Shown here piece by piece: positions 25,362-33,895 of a stretch of 58,589 bases of DNA. The stretch lies in contig CAZMXS010000021.1 of the NCBI GenBank assembly GCA_964570325.1, positions 1 to 58,589 on the forward strand, given 5' to 3'. Each line of letters opens with the position of its first letter. The stretch's first letter is position 1. The translations under genes were made by a program, and so were the position numbers. The notes under the pieces are model-generated. The model did no database searches, had not been told where the DNA came from, and was given only the letters and a program-made list of their open reading frames with translations. The stretch is from CAZMXS01 sp964570325. GTDB lineage: Bacteria > Verrucomicrobiota > Kiritimatiellia > CAIQIC01 > CAZMXS01.

Positions 25362-26603
25362 TTATAGTAACCCGTCGAATTCGGTCACGCCGTCCACCAT
25401 CCGGCAGGCGTGCACGGCGTAGCGGCTCGCATAATCCGGATGGCTGCGCGGATAGGCGGTGTCCACGGCGGTCTGGAGCGCCTCCACGGATTCCGCGCGG
25501 ACGATCGCGCCCGCGGCGCCTTTGTCGCCGCCGCCGAGCATGCGTTCTCCCAGCACGCCGGGTACGGTGCGCGCGATGTCGCACATGGTCTCCAGTTCCG
25601 GCCCGGAGATTTTGTATTCATCGCGCAGGCCGATGCCGTCCGCGCGGAACAGTTTTCCAATGGTTGGAACATCGCCGGTCTGCCAGGCCTCGAGCATCCG
25701 GTAAAACCGTTGCTGTGCATTGTAAATGTATTTCAACCGCTCGCATAACTCCGGGTGGGAAGGCGCGAAGCGCTTTAGGATCCGGTCGAGCAATTCGGGG
25801 GTTCGGACGTCGGCCAGCGCGGTGATGCCAAATTCGTGGTTGGCCAGCCCCACCAGTTTCTCGCACTCGGCGCGGCGGGTGCGATAGGTGGATTTTTCGA
25901 GCCCTGGCCGAATCGTGCCGGTGTCGAGGCTGACAATCCGGAAATCAATCGCGCCGGAACCCAGCGGGATGTGCGTCACCCGGCGCTCCTTCGGGCTGAA
26001 GTGCGCGCCCATGCCGGCGCGGGCAAAATAGATCATGATCTGGTCGAGTTGGCCGCAGGGAGATCCAATGTAGTCGTTTTCGACGGCTTGGGCCAGTTCA
26101 ACGACGCGCATCCCATCCGGGATCTCGATGCCATTGACCTCGAAGATGGTGAGGATCAGGTTGATGGCGAGCGCGGCCGAACGCGACATGCCGCCGCCGG
26201 GGATATTGCCCCAGAGCACGGCGTCGAACCCGCGTGTTAGTTTGAAGCCCGCGCGCGTGAGCGTCCAGGCGGCGCCGAGCGGAAAACGCGCCCAGGCGTT
26301 GGACTCCCGGCCCGGCTGAGGCGCGGGGACCTCGCCGGGACGGAAGGTGACGGCGCCCTCGTCGGGGAAGTTGCCGCTGAAGATCCGGACCAGGCCGCTG
26401 GCATTGGGTTTGAAGGCCAGCCAGATGAAGCGGTCGGTGCCGACCCCGAACAGCTCGGTGCCGTTGTAGTCGCCATGCTCCACGCCGAAACAGAAGCGTG
26501 AGGAGGTGCGACGGATGCGCCCCCCGGCGATGTCCAGCATCAGCACGGCGGCGGTTTCCGCCAGTTTGTCACGGATCTTCAGGTCGTCTGGGTCGGGGTT
26601 CAT
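25362..26603 (-). CDS. galK: GHMP kinase, divergent galactokinase
   Basis: Probably phosphorylates galactose at C1 with ATP in the Leloir pathway. The 413-residue protein has GHMP landmarks in order: a substrate motif VEHGDYNGTELFG in place of the usual GEHTDYN, the ATP loop IPGGGMSRSAALAI in place of PxGxGLSSSAA, and the C-terminal glycine motif ERMLGGGDKGAAGAIV. The neighbouring galT and sugar symporter support galactose as substrate, but the altered motifs leave other sugars possible. Its ATG directly abuts the AGGAG that ends a TACGAG repeat element. Confidence 0.82.
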   Translation of the reverse strand: MNPDPDDLKIRDKLAETAAVLMLDIAGGRIRRTSSRFCFGVEHGDYNGTELFGVGTDRFIWLAFKPNASGLVRIFSGNFPDEGAVTFRPGEVPAPQPGRESNAWARFPLGAAWTLTRAGFKLTRGFDAVLWGNIPGGGMSRSAALAINLILTIFEVNGIEIPDGMRVVELAQAVENDYIGSPCGQLDQIMIYFARAGMGAHFSPKERRVTHIPLGSGAIDFRIVSLDTGTIRPGLEKSTYRTRRAECEKLVGLANHEFGITALADVRTPELLDRILKRFAPSHPELCERLKYIYNAQQRFYRMLEAWQTGDVPTIGKLFRADGIGLRDEYKISGPELETMCDIARTVPGVLGERMLGGGDKGAAGAIVRAESVEALQTAVDTAYPRSHPDYASRYAVHACRMVDGVTEFDGLL

Positions 26604-26713
26604 CTCCTACTCGTACTCGAATCTCCTACTCGTACTCGTACTCGTACTCGATCCTCGTACTCGATCCTTGGTCCTTTTCGATTAGGAGTACGAGTACGAT
26701 TCACGAGTACGAG
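26604..26713 (-). repeat. TACGAG-type hairpin repeat element, copy 1
   Basis: This 110-bp stretch fills the gap between the small membrane protein and galK. Read on the minus strand it starts 9 bp after the stop at 26723-26725. It has a left arm of CTCGTA units (26677-26713), a unique centre containing AAAAGGACCAAGG, and a right arm of TACGAG and TAGGAG units ending against the galK ATG. The arms are complementary and can fold into a long hairpin. The 37-bp left arm matches copy 2 (51272-51308) at 35 of 37 positions. Confidence 0.9.
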
Positions 26714-26722
26714 TGGAAACCG

Positions 26723-26950
26723 TCACGCGCCGGATGATTTTGGGCTGTTCCGTTTTGCCCCGATTCGGGCCAGCATTAGCATGCTGCCGCCGAAGCAGAC
26801 TAGAAACAGCCCCCACCAAAGATTGATATTCATCCCGAGCGAACGTGCATACATCGCTGTATCGCCGGCGGTAATCAACCCATAACCGGCCAGGATCAGC
26901 CCGAGCAGGCCAAACATGGCCCCAATGAAAAAGCGGATGTCCAATCGCAT
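26723..26950 (-). CDS. Small two-helix membrane protein, symporter partner gene
   Basis: A 75-residue protein with two hydrophobic helices (about residues 7-27 and 43-62) and a basic C-terminus (ARIGAKRNSPKSSGA). It starts 12 bp after the symporter stop and is probably co-transcribed. Small membrane proteins often accompany SSS-type transporters; a role as accessory subunit is an inference. A repeat element follows its stop codon. Confidence 0.65.
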   Translation of the reverse strand: MRLDIRFFIGAMFGLLGLILAGYGLITAGDTAMYARSLGMNINLWWGLFLVCFGGSMLMLARIGAKRNSPKSSGA

Positions 26951-26962
26951 GCGCGTTCTCCT

Positions 26963-28684
26963 TTACCAGAATATGATGTTCAGCACGACCGCCGCTGCCA
27001 GCACGACGCCGCCGAGCAGCGCCGGCTGGCGGTGCCACGGCAGGCCCTCTTCCTTGATCCGCGGCGTGAGCGAGTACACCAAGCCCCGCAGATCCTCGTC
27101 CGACTTTGTGCGCCGGCTCAACAACGAAATGGCGATGGTCATTACAAAACAGGTCGTCCAAGCCCAGATGGCGGTCCAGAAGTTCTGGGCCATCTCGCTG
27201 GGGTAAGTGTGCAAAACCGCGCCAAGCCAGCCGCCTTTGAAGCCGACCACGCCGCCGGCGGGCAGGGTCAGGCCGTGATGGAGCGCGGCCGCCGCGGTGC
27301 CGGACAGCAGGCCGAAGAAGGCGCCATGGCCGGTGGCGCGCTTCCAGAACATGCCCAGCATGAAGGTCGCGAACAGCGGCGCGTTGACGAAGGCGAAGAC
27401 GAGTTGGAGCATATCCATGATATTGTTGAACTTCGTCGCCGCATAGGCCGCCGCGATGCTCAAGCCGATGCCGAAGAATGTGGCGAACTGGCCCATCCGC
27501 AGGTAGTGCGTATCGGGCCGTCCGGGATTGATGTAGCTCTGGTAGATGTCGTAGGTCCAGACGGTGTTGAAGGCGGTCACATTGCCCGCCATGCCCGACA
27601 TGAACGAGGCCATCAGCGCGGTCAGGCCTAGCCCGAGCAGGCCTTGCGGGAAATAGTGGCCAAGCATCATCGGGATCGCGAGGTTATAGTTCAGCGTGCC
27701 GTCCGCCTCCGCAGGAATAAAGCCGCCGGGGCCGGCGTCAATCTGGTGGGCCATCGCGATCATGCCCGGCAGGATCACCAGCGCCGGGAAAAACATCTTC
27801 GGCACGGCCGCGATCAGGGGGGTGCGGCGGGCCGAGGACATCGAATCCGCGGCCATCGCGCGCTGGACGACGAGAAAGTCGGTGCACCAGTAGCCGAAGG
27901 ACAGCACGAAGCCCAGGCCCATGATCATGCCGAACCACTCGATGCCCATGGGGTTGGTGTCGGGCGAGCCCATGTAACGCCACGAGTGGGTCCAGGCGCC
28001 GGCTGCGTAGCCCTTGCTGACGGCAAAATCGGAGAGCTTGGCGGTCAGCCCGCCCCAGCCGCCGACCTCCTCCAGGCCGATCAACACGAGCGGCAGAAAA
28101 CCGAACACGATCAGGAAGAACTGCAGAACTTCGTTGTAGATTGCGGAGGTCAGGCCGCCAAGATAGATGTAGCAGAGTACGATGATCGCCGAGATGAAGA
28201 TGCTGACATGGAAGTTCCAACCCAGCAGCAGTTCCAGCAGGGTGGCCAGCGCGTACATTGAGATGCCCGATGAGAACACCGTCATCACCGCGAACGAACA
28301 GGCGTTGAATGCGCGGGTCTTCTCGTCGTAGCGCAGCTTGAGGTATTCCGGCACCGACCGGGCCTTTGAGCCGTAGTAGAACGGCATCATAAAGATGCCG
28401 ATGAAGACCATGGCCGGGATCGCGCCGACCCAGTAGAAGTGGCTGGTCATCAGCCCGTACTTCGCGCCCGACGCCGCCATGCCCATTACCTCCTGCGCGC
28501 CGAGGTTGGCGGAGATGAACGCCAGCCCGGTGATCCACGCCGGGATCGAGCGCCCCGAGAGGAAGAAGTCCGTGCTGGTCTTCATGTGGCGCTTCAGCGC
28601 CCAGCCGATCCCCAGCACGAACAGGAAATAGACAGTAAGAACCAAGTAATCCACGAGGCCGAGCTGAATCACATGCGAATCCAT
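26963..28684 (-). CDS. Sodium/solute symporter (SSS family), probable sugar transporter
   Basis: A 573-residue inner-membrane transporter with about 14 hydrophobic helices. The N-terminal VDYLVLTVYFLFVLGIGW, SGRSIPAWITGLAFISANLG and the GGLTSAIYNEVLQFF segment match the SGLT-like branch of the solute:sodium symporter family. The operon with galactokinase and the divergent galT suggest Na+-driven galactose uptake. GGGAGG precedes the ATG. Confidence 0.9.
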   Translation of the reverse strand: MDSHVIQLGLVDYLVLTVYFLFVLGIGWALKRHMKTSTDFFLSGRSIPAWITGLAFISANLGAQEVMGMAASGAKYGLMTSHFYWVGAIPAMVFIGIFMMPFYYGSKARSVPEYLKLRYDEKTRAFNACSFAVMTVFSSGISMYALATLLELLLGWNFHVSIFISAIIVLCYIYLGGLTSAIYNEVLQFFLIVFGFLPLVLIGLEEVGGWGGLTAKLSDFAVSKGYAAGAWTHSWRYMGSPDTNPMGIEWFGMIMGLGFVLSFGYWCTDFLVVQRAMAADSMSSARRTPLIAAVPKMFFPALVILPGMIAMAHQIDAGPGGFIPAEADGTLNYNLAIPMMLGHYFPQGLLGLGLTALMASFMSGMAGNVTAFNTVWTYDIYQSYINPGRPDTHYLRMGQFATFFGIGLSIAAAYAATKFNNIMDMLQLVFAFVNAPLFATFMLGMFWKRATGHGAFFGLLSGTAAAALHHGLTLPAGGVVGFKGGWLGAVLHTYPSEMAQNFWTAIWAWTTCFVMTIAISLLSRRTKSDEDLRGLVYSLTPRIKEEGLPWHRQPALLGGVVLAAAVVLNIIFW

Positions 28685-28869
28685 GCGTTACCTCCCTGCT
28701 GGTATAAAGTAAACTGGATTTCCGGCCGCTGGTAAAGACAGCAGACCGTATTTTTAATCGGGGCTGATTCACGGATTGCCTGGGGCGCCACGGGTGTCAT
28801 TCCGCGCTTGGCTTTGGCCGGCGCGCGTACGAGGATGAGCAATCAAACAGGGTAAGAGGTGACACGGAT

Positions 28870-29886
28870 ATGAGCACTATTTCATTCGACCAGCCGCATC
28901 GCCGGTTCAACCCCCTGCTGGGTCAGTGGATTCTGGTATCGCCGCACCGGACGCAGCGGCCCTGGCAGGGCGAGCAGGAGCGGATGCCGCCGGCCGACCG
29001 GCCGGCGCATGATCCGCACTGTTACCTGTGTCCGGGCAATCGTCGCGCGGGCGAGGCGCAAAATCCGAATTATGAACATACCTTTGTGTTCACCAATGAC
29101 TATGCCGCGCTCCTGCCCGATGTGCTGCCGGGCGCGTCCGCGTCGCACCCGTTGCTGCGCGCCGAGAGCGAGCGCGGGACGTGCCGGGTGGTTTGCTTCT
29201 CGCCGCGCCATGACCTGACGCTGGCGGGCATGAGCGCGGCGGGGAGTGTCGAGGTCATCAACACATGGGCGGAGCAGGTGACCGAGCTGGGCCGGACCTG
29301 GCGGTGGGTGCAGGTGTTCGAGAACCGGGGCGAAATCATGGGCTGCTCCAACCCGCACCCGCATGGCCAAATCTGGGCCGGCGCGGCCCTGCCGAATGAG
29401 CCTGCGCGGGAGGATCGCCGGCAGCTCGATTACCTGCGCCGGCGCGCCGTCCCGCTGCTGGTGGATTACGCGGACCTGGAGATCCGGCAGGGCGACCGTG
29501 TCGTGGCCCAAAGCATTCATTGGCTGGCGGTCGTGCCGTTCTGGGCTGTCTGGCCGTTCGAGCTGCTGGTCATCCCGCGCCGGCATGTTCTGCGCCTGCC
29601 GGACCTGACGCCGGCGGAACGCGCCGACCTGGCGCAGATCATGAAGGGTTACTTGGGGAAATACGACCGCCTGTTCAACGTCTCGTTCCCGTACTCCATG
29701 GGCTGGCATGGCGCGCCGACCGCCGAGGGTGATTTTACACACTGGCAACTGCACGCGCACTACTACCCGCCGCTGCTGCGCTCCGCAACGGTGAAAAAGT
29801 TCATGGTCGGCTACGAGTTGCTGGCGGAGGCCCAGCGCGACGTGACCGCCGAGCAGGCGGCTGCGCGCCTGCGGGAGTTGGCATAG
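28870..29886 (+). CDS. galT: Galactose-1-phosphate uridylyltransferase
   Basis: Exchanges UMP between UDP-glucose and galactose-1-phosphate in the Leloir pathway. The 338-residue protein has RFNPLLGQWILVSPHR at the start, the zinc site CYLCPGNRR, and the catalytic histidine triad NPHPHGQIWAG. It is transcribed divergently from the symporter-galactokinase unit, with 185 bp between. No galE is present in the window. It converges with the giant secreted protein gene with 3 bp between stops. Confidence 0.95.
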   Translation: MSTISFDQPHRRFNPLLGQWILVSPHRTQRPWQGEQERMPPADRPAHDPHCYLCPGNRRAGEAQNPNYEHTFVFTNDYAALLPDVLPGASASHPLLRAESERGTCRVVCFSPRHDLTLAGMSAAGSVEVINTWAEQVTELGRTWRWVQVFENRGEIMGCSNPHPHGQIWAGAALPNEPAREDRRQLDYLRRRAVPLLVDYADLEIRQGDRVVAQSIHWLAVVPFWAVWPFELLVIPRRHVLRLPDLTPAERADLAQIMKGYLGKYDRLFNVSFPYSMGWHGAPTAEGDFTHWQLHAHYYPPLLRSATVKKFMVGYELLAEAQRDVTAEQAAARLRELA

Positions 29887-29889
29887 TTT

Positions 29890-32800
29890 TTATCGGCGCA
29901 CGCCGATTCGGAAGGCCCGCAAGGGCGCCGCGTTGGTGTCGCGGTAGCGGGCGATGCCGGCTGATACTTCGATGCGCGCCGGGTCTGCAATCTCGCGGTA
30001 AATCATGCCGTTGGAAAGCGGACCGTCGCAATAGTATAGATGATACAGGCGGCCGGTGGCGGCCGACCATTCCAGCAGCGGGTCATGGTTGGTTGCGGCC
30101 GCGATGACGTTGAATCCAAAGCGGGACGCTGCGTTCCATGGGTCGGTGCCGGCGACCGATTCTTCCCAGTCGTTCAGGTTGTCGTTGTCGCAATCCGGAT
30201 CCAACGGGTCGGTGATCGTTCCGGTATACCCGGCCTGCGTCTCTTCGCGGTCGCTCAATCCGTCGCCGTCGCTGTCGGCGGCGGCGATGGATGTCCCCTG
30301 GATGCGCTCCTGGCGGTCGCTCAATCCGTCGCCATCCGAGTCAAGCAGTCCGGTGTCTTCCGGTTCGGATCCAATCCAGAAGCAGTCGAGGTTGATCGCT
30401 TGCCCGCCGGTTGGGACAGTGAAGCGAACCGTGTGCGGGCCGGGGCCGAGGTCGCCGACGAATGCCGTCACCCGGTTGAAATCGCAAGCGTGGTCGCCCC
30501 AGCCAGCCGTGCCGGGGCAGGCCAGCCGCGCCCGGAGCGCGCCGTCAATCCAGGCATCCACGACGCGGCCGCTCGTTGCATTCAACGAATACCACAGATA
30601 AAGCCAGGCGCCATTGACGGCGCGCGCGCCAACGTTGCTGTAGCTGGCGGTCGAGTTGGCCGCCTGGCCCCACGACATTCCCAGCACCGCGCCGCCGGAG
30701 GCGCCCGCCTTGGCATCGGGGCCGGAGCTGCCGGCCTGGGATGTGTAATCCTCGCATTCGCGGAAATACGGCGCGCCGGGCTCGGCCAGCGTAAGGCAAT
30801 CCAGGTTGACCGGCGTGTCGTTGCTGGCCGCGCGCAACTCCAGCCGATGCCAGCCGGCGGTCAGCACGCCGGCCAGGCTGACGGTGGTGGTGCTGAAGTG
30901 CCCGCCTTGCTCGCCCCAGCCGCCGGTGTTGACGAAGCGAAGCGCCCCCATCGGGGTCGCATTCCAGGCGGCCTCCAACGATCGGCCGTCGCCGGAACCG
31001 CAGGCGTATCCGATGGAGAGCCCGTAGTTGGTGCGCGCCGCTGGGAGATAAAAATCCCAGGCCGCCCAGTCGTTAGAATGTGCGCCCCACGACTCGCCCA
31101 GCACTTCGCGGCCGGAGGCCGCGAACTTGAAGTCGCGGACGGTCGCGCCGGTTTGGGCGGTCCAATGCTCCGCTTCGACGCGATGCCGAGCGGCGCAATC
31201 GGCGCGGGTATCCGTCACAAATCCAAGGTCGGCCAGGAAGACCGTTCCGCTGGATTGATGGGTGAACAGCAGGCGGCTCAAGGCGGTCAGGTTCAGGTTG
31301 GTGAACTCGTTGAATGAAATGACGACCCGCTGCCAGGCGGTGGAAGCGCGCAGATCAAGGGCGGTCTCACGCCCCGCGCTGTCGCGCAGTCCGCTGCGGA
31401 TTGCCTCGCCGCCGGCCGCCCCGCGCATGTAAAACGCCAGGGCCGTGTAGTCGCCGGCGTCCGCTCCGTTGAGATCCACGGCGTGGGTCGCCGGCGCCAG
31501 GCTGACGTACGAACGGCGGGCCCAGCCGGCGCCGCCATCGGGAAGGTTGGTGAAAACAAAACCGAATTCATGCGCGCCGCCGGGACCGGAATAGGCATCG
31601 TTCGTGCCGCCGAAAACATTGGGGTTGGTGCCGTTGCCCCAGTCAATATCGCCGCGTCCGCCGCCGCGGTAGGTGAAGCCGGCCGGCGCGGAGGTGGGGC
31701 TGCTGTTCTGCGGCTGGGCGTTGTCCACAGCTTGCAGCGCGTATTCCACATAAGTGCCGGCCGCGGCCCCGAGGCTTTCATCATCCGCATAGCCCAGATG
31801 CGCGGGAGCCAGCCAGCGGTTCGCGGCGACGAACACGCCGGCGGTGGAGGCGCGGCGCAGTAAGCGGTAGCCGATGACATCGCGCGCGCGGTCCATCGCG
31901 CCCCAGAAGACGCGCGGCCGTCCGGCGGCGTGCGCGACCCGCAGGGTTCCAGTGGGAGCGGCGGGTGGGAGCGTGTCGCGGCCGAACGCCAGGTAGTCGA
32001 GGTCGAGTCCGCCGCCGGCCGCGTTGGTGAACTCGAAGGAGATCAGCGTCAGGTTGCCCGGCCAGATGTCGTTGGAGACGACGCCGGTGATGCAGAAAGT
32101 CTCCAACGGGATTTTCACCTCGGTCCAATCGGTTGGCATGGCGCCGCCCGTGTGGGCGAGCAGCGGAGTCTTGCGCTCGCGGTTGAACACATCTTTGAGT
32201 CCGACCATGATTCGTTCCTGGCCGGTGTGGCCGCGCGCCCAGAAAGAGATTTGCGCCTGGCCGCGCTGGTCGCGGCCGCCGAGTTCGACCCAGCCGCCTT
32301 CGCGCGCGTTGTCGGCCGTGAAACGGACAATGTGCCCGGCGACCCGCGGATTAACATTTGAAGCCAGCAGCACGAAGGCGGCGGTGGCGGGCGTGCCGTC
32401 ATTTTCCCAATGGCCAATCCCGCCGCCAAATTGATTGAGCGCGTTGGTGAAATCGGCGAGCGTGACGTTCTGGACCGGGCCAAAACCGACGGTGTGCATG
32501 CCGGTGGCGATGCACGGGTTTTGCATGAAAAAGCGCCAGGTGGTGCCCAGGCGGTAGTTCTCCAGCAACAACACGTTGGGGCCGTAGTCAATGTCCGCGT
32601 TCCAGCCGTTACTGAAGGGGGCGCGGCCATCGGCGGCGCGGCCGCTGTTGAAACAATTGAGCCAGCCGTAGACGTCGCTCCACATGGGCAGTTGTGGCGG
32701 GGTCCAGCCCTTGATGTAGTATTCCTCGAAAAGATATTTCAGCGTGGCCATGGTCTCCGTGCCGGCGTAGATCATGCAGGGCGGAATGCAAATGGGGCTG

Positions 32801-33786
32801 ATGGAGCCGCTGTCGCTGCTCCACTCGTCAACGGCGTCGAGGATCCGGTAGCCGGTCGAGCTGCCGCACGCCGAAAGGCCGAAGGTGTAGTTCGTGTAGG
32901 TGGCGCATTCCCAGCCCCCGGCCAGTTTCCAGTCCCAGAACCGGTCGTTGCACCACTGGCTCTGATGCAGGATCGTGTCGCGCGCGATGTTCTCATGATT
33001 ACGCCCGCGCGGATCCCAGCGCGCGCGGAAATCGAGATAGCAGTGCGGGTATTGCCAGTAGTAGAGCGGCAGGTGATAGGGGACGCCGGCGGTGACGTTC
33101 GCCCACATGTTGGAAGCGGATGCGTGCTTGTTGTGCTGGGGCGCGTCGGCGGCCTCAATGATGGCCAGCAGGTTTTCCGCATAGCCCCAGGCGGTGTAGT
33201 TGGCGTCGCCGCTGCCGGTGTTGTCCCACTGAGTTTCTGAGTACAGGCGCAGGGCGAGGTCGCCGGCGGGTGTGCCCTTGAAATACTCCGCGACCATGAT
33301 CACGCCGCCGATGAAAAGCATATGGTCGAGGAGCGAAAGGCCATCCTTTGGATTCATGGTCCCGTCGGTGTTGTTGTAAAAGTGATAGGTCCAGCCGTTG
33401 GCGCGCGGGAATACATTGGGATCGGATGAATACTCGTTGCCGAACACCCGCAAGAGGCGGAGAACCTCGCCGTAGGCTTCCGCGTATGGCAGCCAGCCGC
33501 GATGTAACCCGATGCACATGGAAGAGAGTTTGAAGCCGATGCCGGCGATGCTCGTAATGGAGCCGAAATTATATGGCGTGTCATAGATGATGCTGTCGCA
33601 CGGAAGCTGCCAAGGGCCGACCTTGGTTTCGCGATACGCGCGGAAACTGGCCTGTTGAATACGGTCAATGAATTCCCAGTCATTCGTTTCCCAGGCGCAA
33701 ACGGGGACGACATCGGACAGGATCAGGCCGGCAGGCAGAATAACGCGAGAAATAGCCGTTGAAATCGCTCTCATTAAGATATCCAT
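29890..33786 (-). CDS. Giant secreted glucoamylase-like protein with carbohydrate-binding-like and TSP3 modules
   Basis: A 1298-residue exported protein. After a signal peptide, residues 35 to about 470 resemble the glycoamylase-like alpha/alpha-barrel family (PF10091), with YDTPYNFGSITSIAGIGFKL and HRGWLPYAEA. Middle regions look like beta-sandwich carbohydrate-binding modules; two CBM6/35-type segments begin RHRVEAEHWTAQTG and FRECEDYTSQAGSSG. Residues about 1147-1220 hold calcium-type repeats (DSDGDGLSDRQER, DSDGDGLSDREE). The last 77 residues form a C-terminal module ending FRIGVRR, similar to that of the protein at 11250-11975. It probably degrades or binds a polysaccharide outside the cell; the substrate is unknown. 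Confidence 0.85.
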   Translation of the reverse strand: MDILMRAISTAISRVILPAGLILSDVVPVCAWETNDWEFIDRIQQASFRAYRETKVGPWQLPCDSIIYDTPYNFGSITSIAGIGFKLSSMCIGLHRGWLPYAEAYGEVLRLLRVFGNEYSSDPNVFPRANGWTYHFYNNTDGTMNPKDGLSLLDHMLFIGGVIMVAEYFKGTPAGDLALRLYSETQWDNTGSGDANYTAWGYAENLLAIIEAADAPQHNKHASASNMWANVTAGVPYHLPLYYWQYPHCYLDFRARWDPRGRNHENIARDTILHQSQWCNDRFWDWKLAGGWECATYTNYTFGLSACGSSTGYRILDAVDEWSSDSGSISPICIPPCMIYAGTETMATLKYLFEEYYIKGWTPPQLPMWSDVYGWLNCFNSGRAADGRAPFSNGWNADIDYGPNVLLLENYRLGTTWRFFMQNPCIATGMHTVGFGPVQNVTLADFTNALNQFGGGIGHWENDGTPATAAFVLLASNVNPRVAGHIVRFTADNAREGGWVELGGRDQRGQAQISFWARGHTGQERIMVGLKDVFNRERKTPLLAHTGGAMPTDWTEVKIPLETFCITGVVSNDIWPGNLTLISFEFTNAAGGGLDLDYLAFGRDTLPPAAPTGTLRVAHAAGRPRVFWGAMDRARDVIGYRLLRRASTAGVFVAANRWLAPAHLGYADDESLGAAAGTYVEYALQAVDNAQPQNSSPTSAPAGFTYRGGGRGDIDWGNGTNPNVFGGTNDAYSGPGGAHEFGFVFTNLPDGGAGWARRSYVSLAPATHAVDLNGADAGDYTALAFYMRGAAGGEAIRSGLRDSAGRETALDLRASTAWQRVVISFNEFTNLNLTALSRLLFTHQSSGTVFLADLGFVTDTRADCAARHRVEAEHWTAQTGATVRDFKFAASGREVLGESWGAHSNDWAAWDFYLPAARTNYGLSIGYACGSGDGRSLEAAWNATPMGALRFVNTGGWGEQGGHFSTTTVSLAGVLTAGWHRLELRAASNDTPVNLDCLTLAEPGAPYFRECEDYTSQAGSSGPDAKAGASGGAVLGMSWGQAANSTASYSNVGARAVNGAWLYLWYSLNATSGRVVDAWIDGALRARLACPGTAGWGDHACDFNRVTAFVGDLGPGPHTVRFTVPTGGQAINLDCFWIGSEPEDTGLLDSDGDGLSDRQERIQGTSIAAADSDGDGLSDREETQAGYTGTITDPLDPDCDNDNLNDWEESVAGTDPWNAASRFGFNVIAAATNHDPLLEWSAATGRLYHLYYCDGPLSNGMIYREIADPARIEVSAGIARYRDTNAAPLRAFRIGVRR

Positions 33787-33836
33787 ACCTTGTTTGGCGG
33801 AAATTGTTAAGGAACTTCAGGTGAGTGGAGGCGGGA

Positions 33837-33883
33837 ATCGGGCAGGAATGCCCGATCTGTTTTGTCGCGCCGATTCGGGCGCG
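33837..33883. terminator. Tandem hairpins downstream of cstA
   Basis: Two perfect hairpins lie between the cstA stop and the next gene start: an 8-bp stem ATCGGGCA/TGCCCGAT with a GGAA loop (33837-33856), and a 6-bp stem CGCGCC/GGCGCG (33866-33883). On the minus strand, the cstA direction, no clear T-run follows. On the plus strand CTGTTTTG follows the first. They may end the cstA transcript or protect its 3' end. Confidence 0.4.
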
Positions 33884-33895
33884 CGCGGGACGGCA

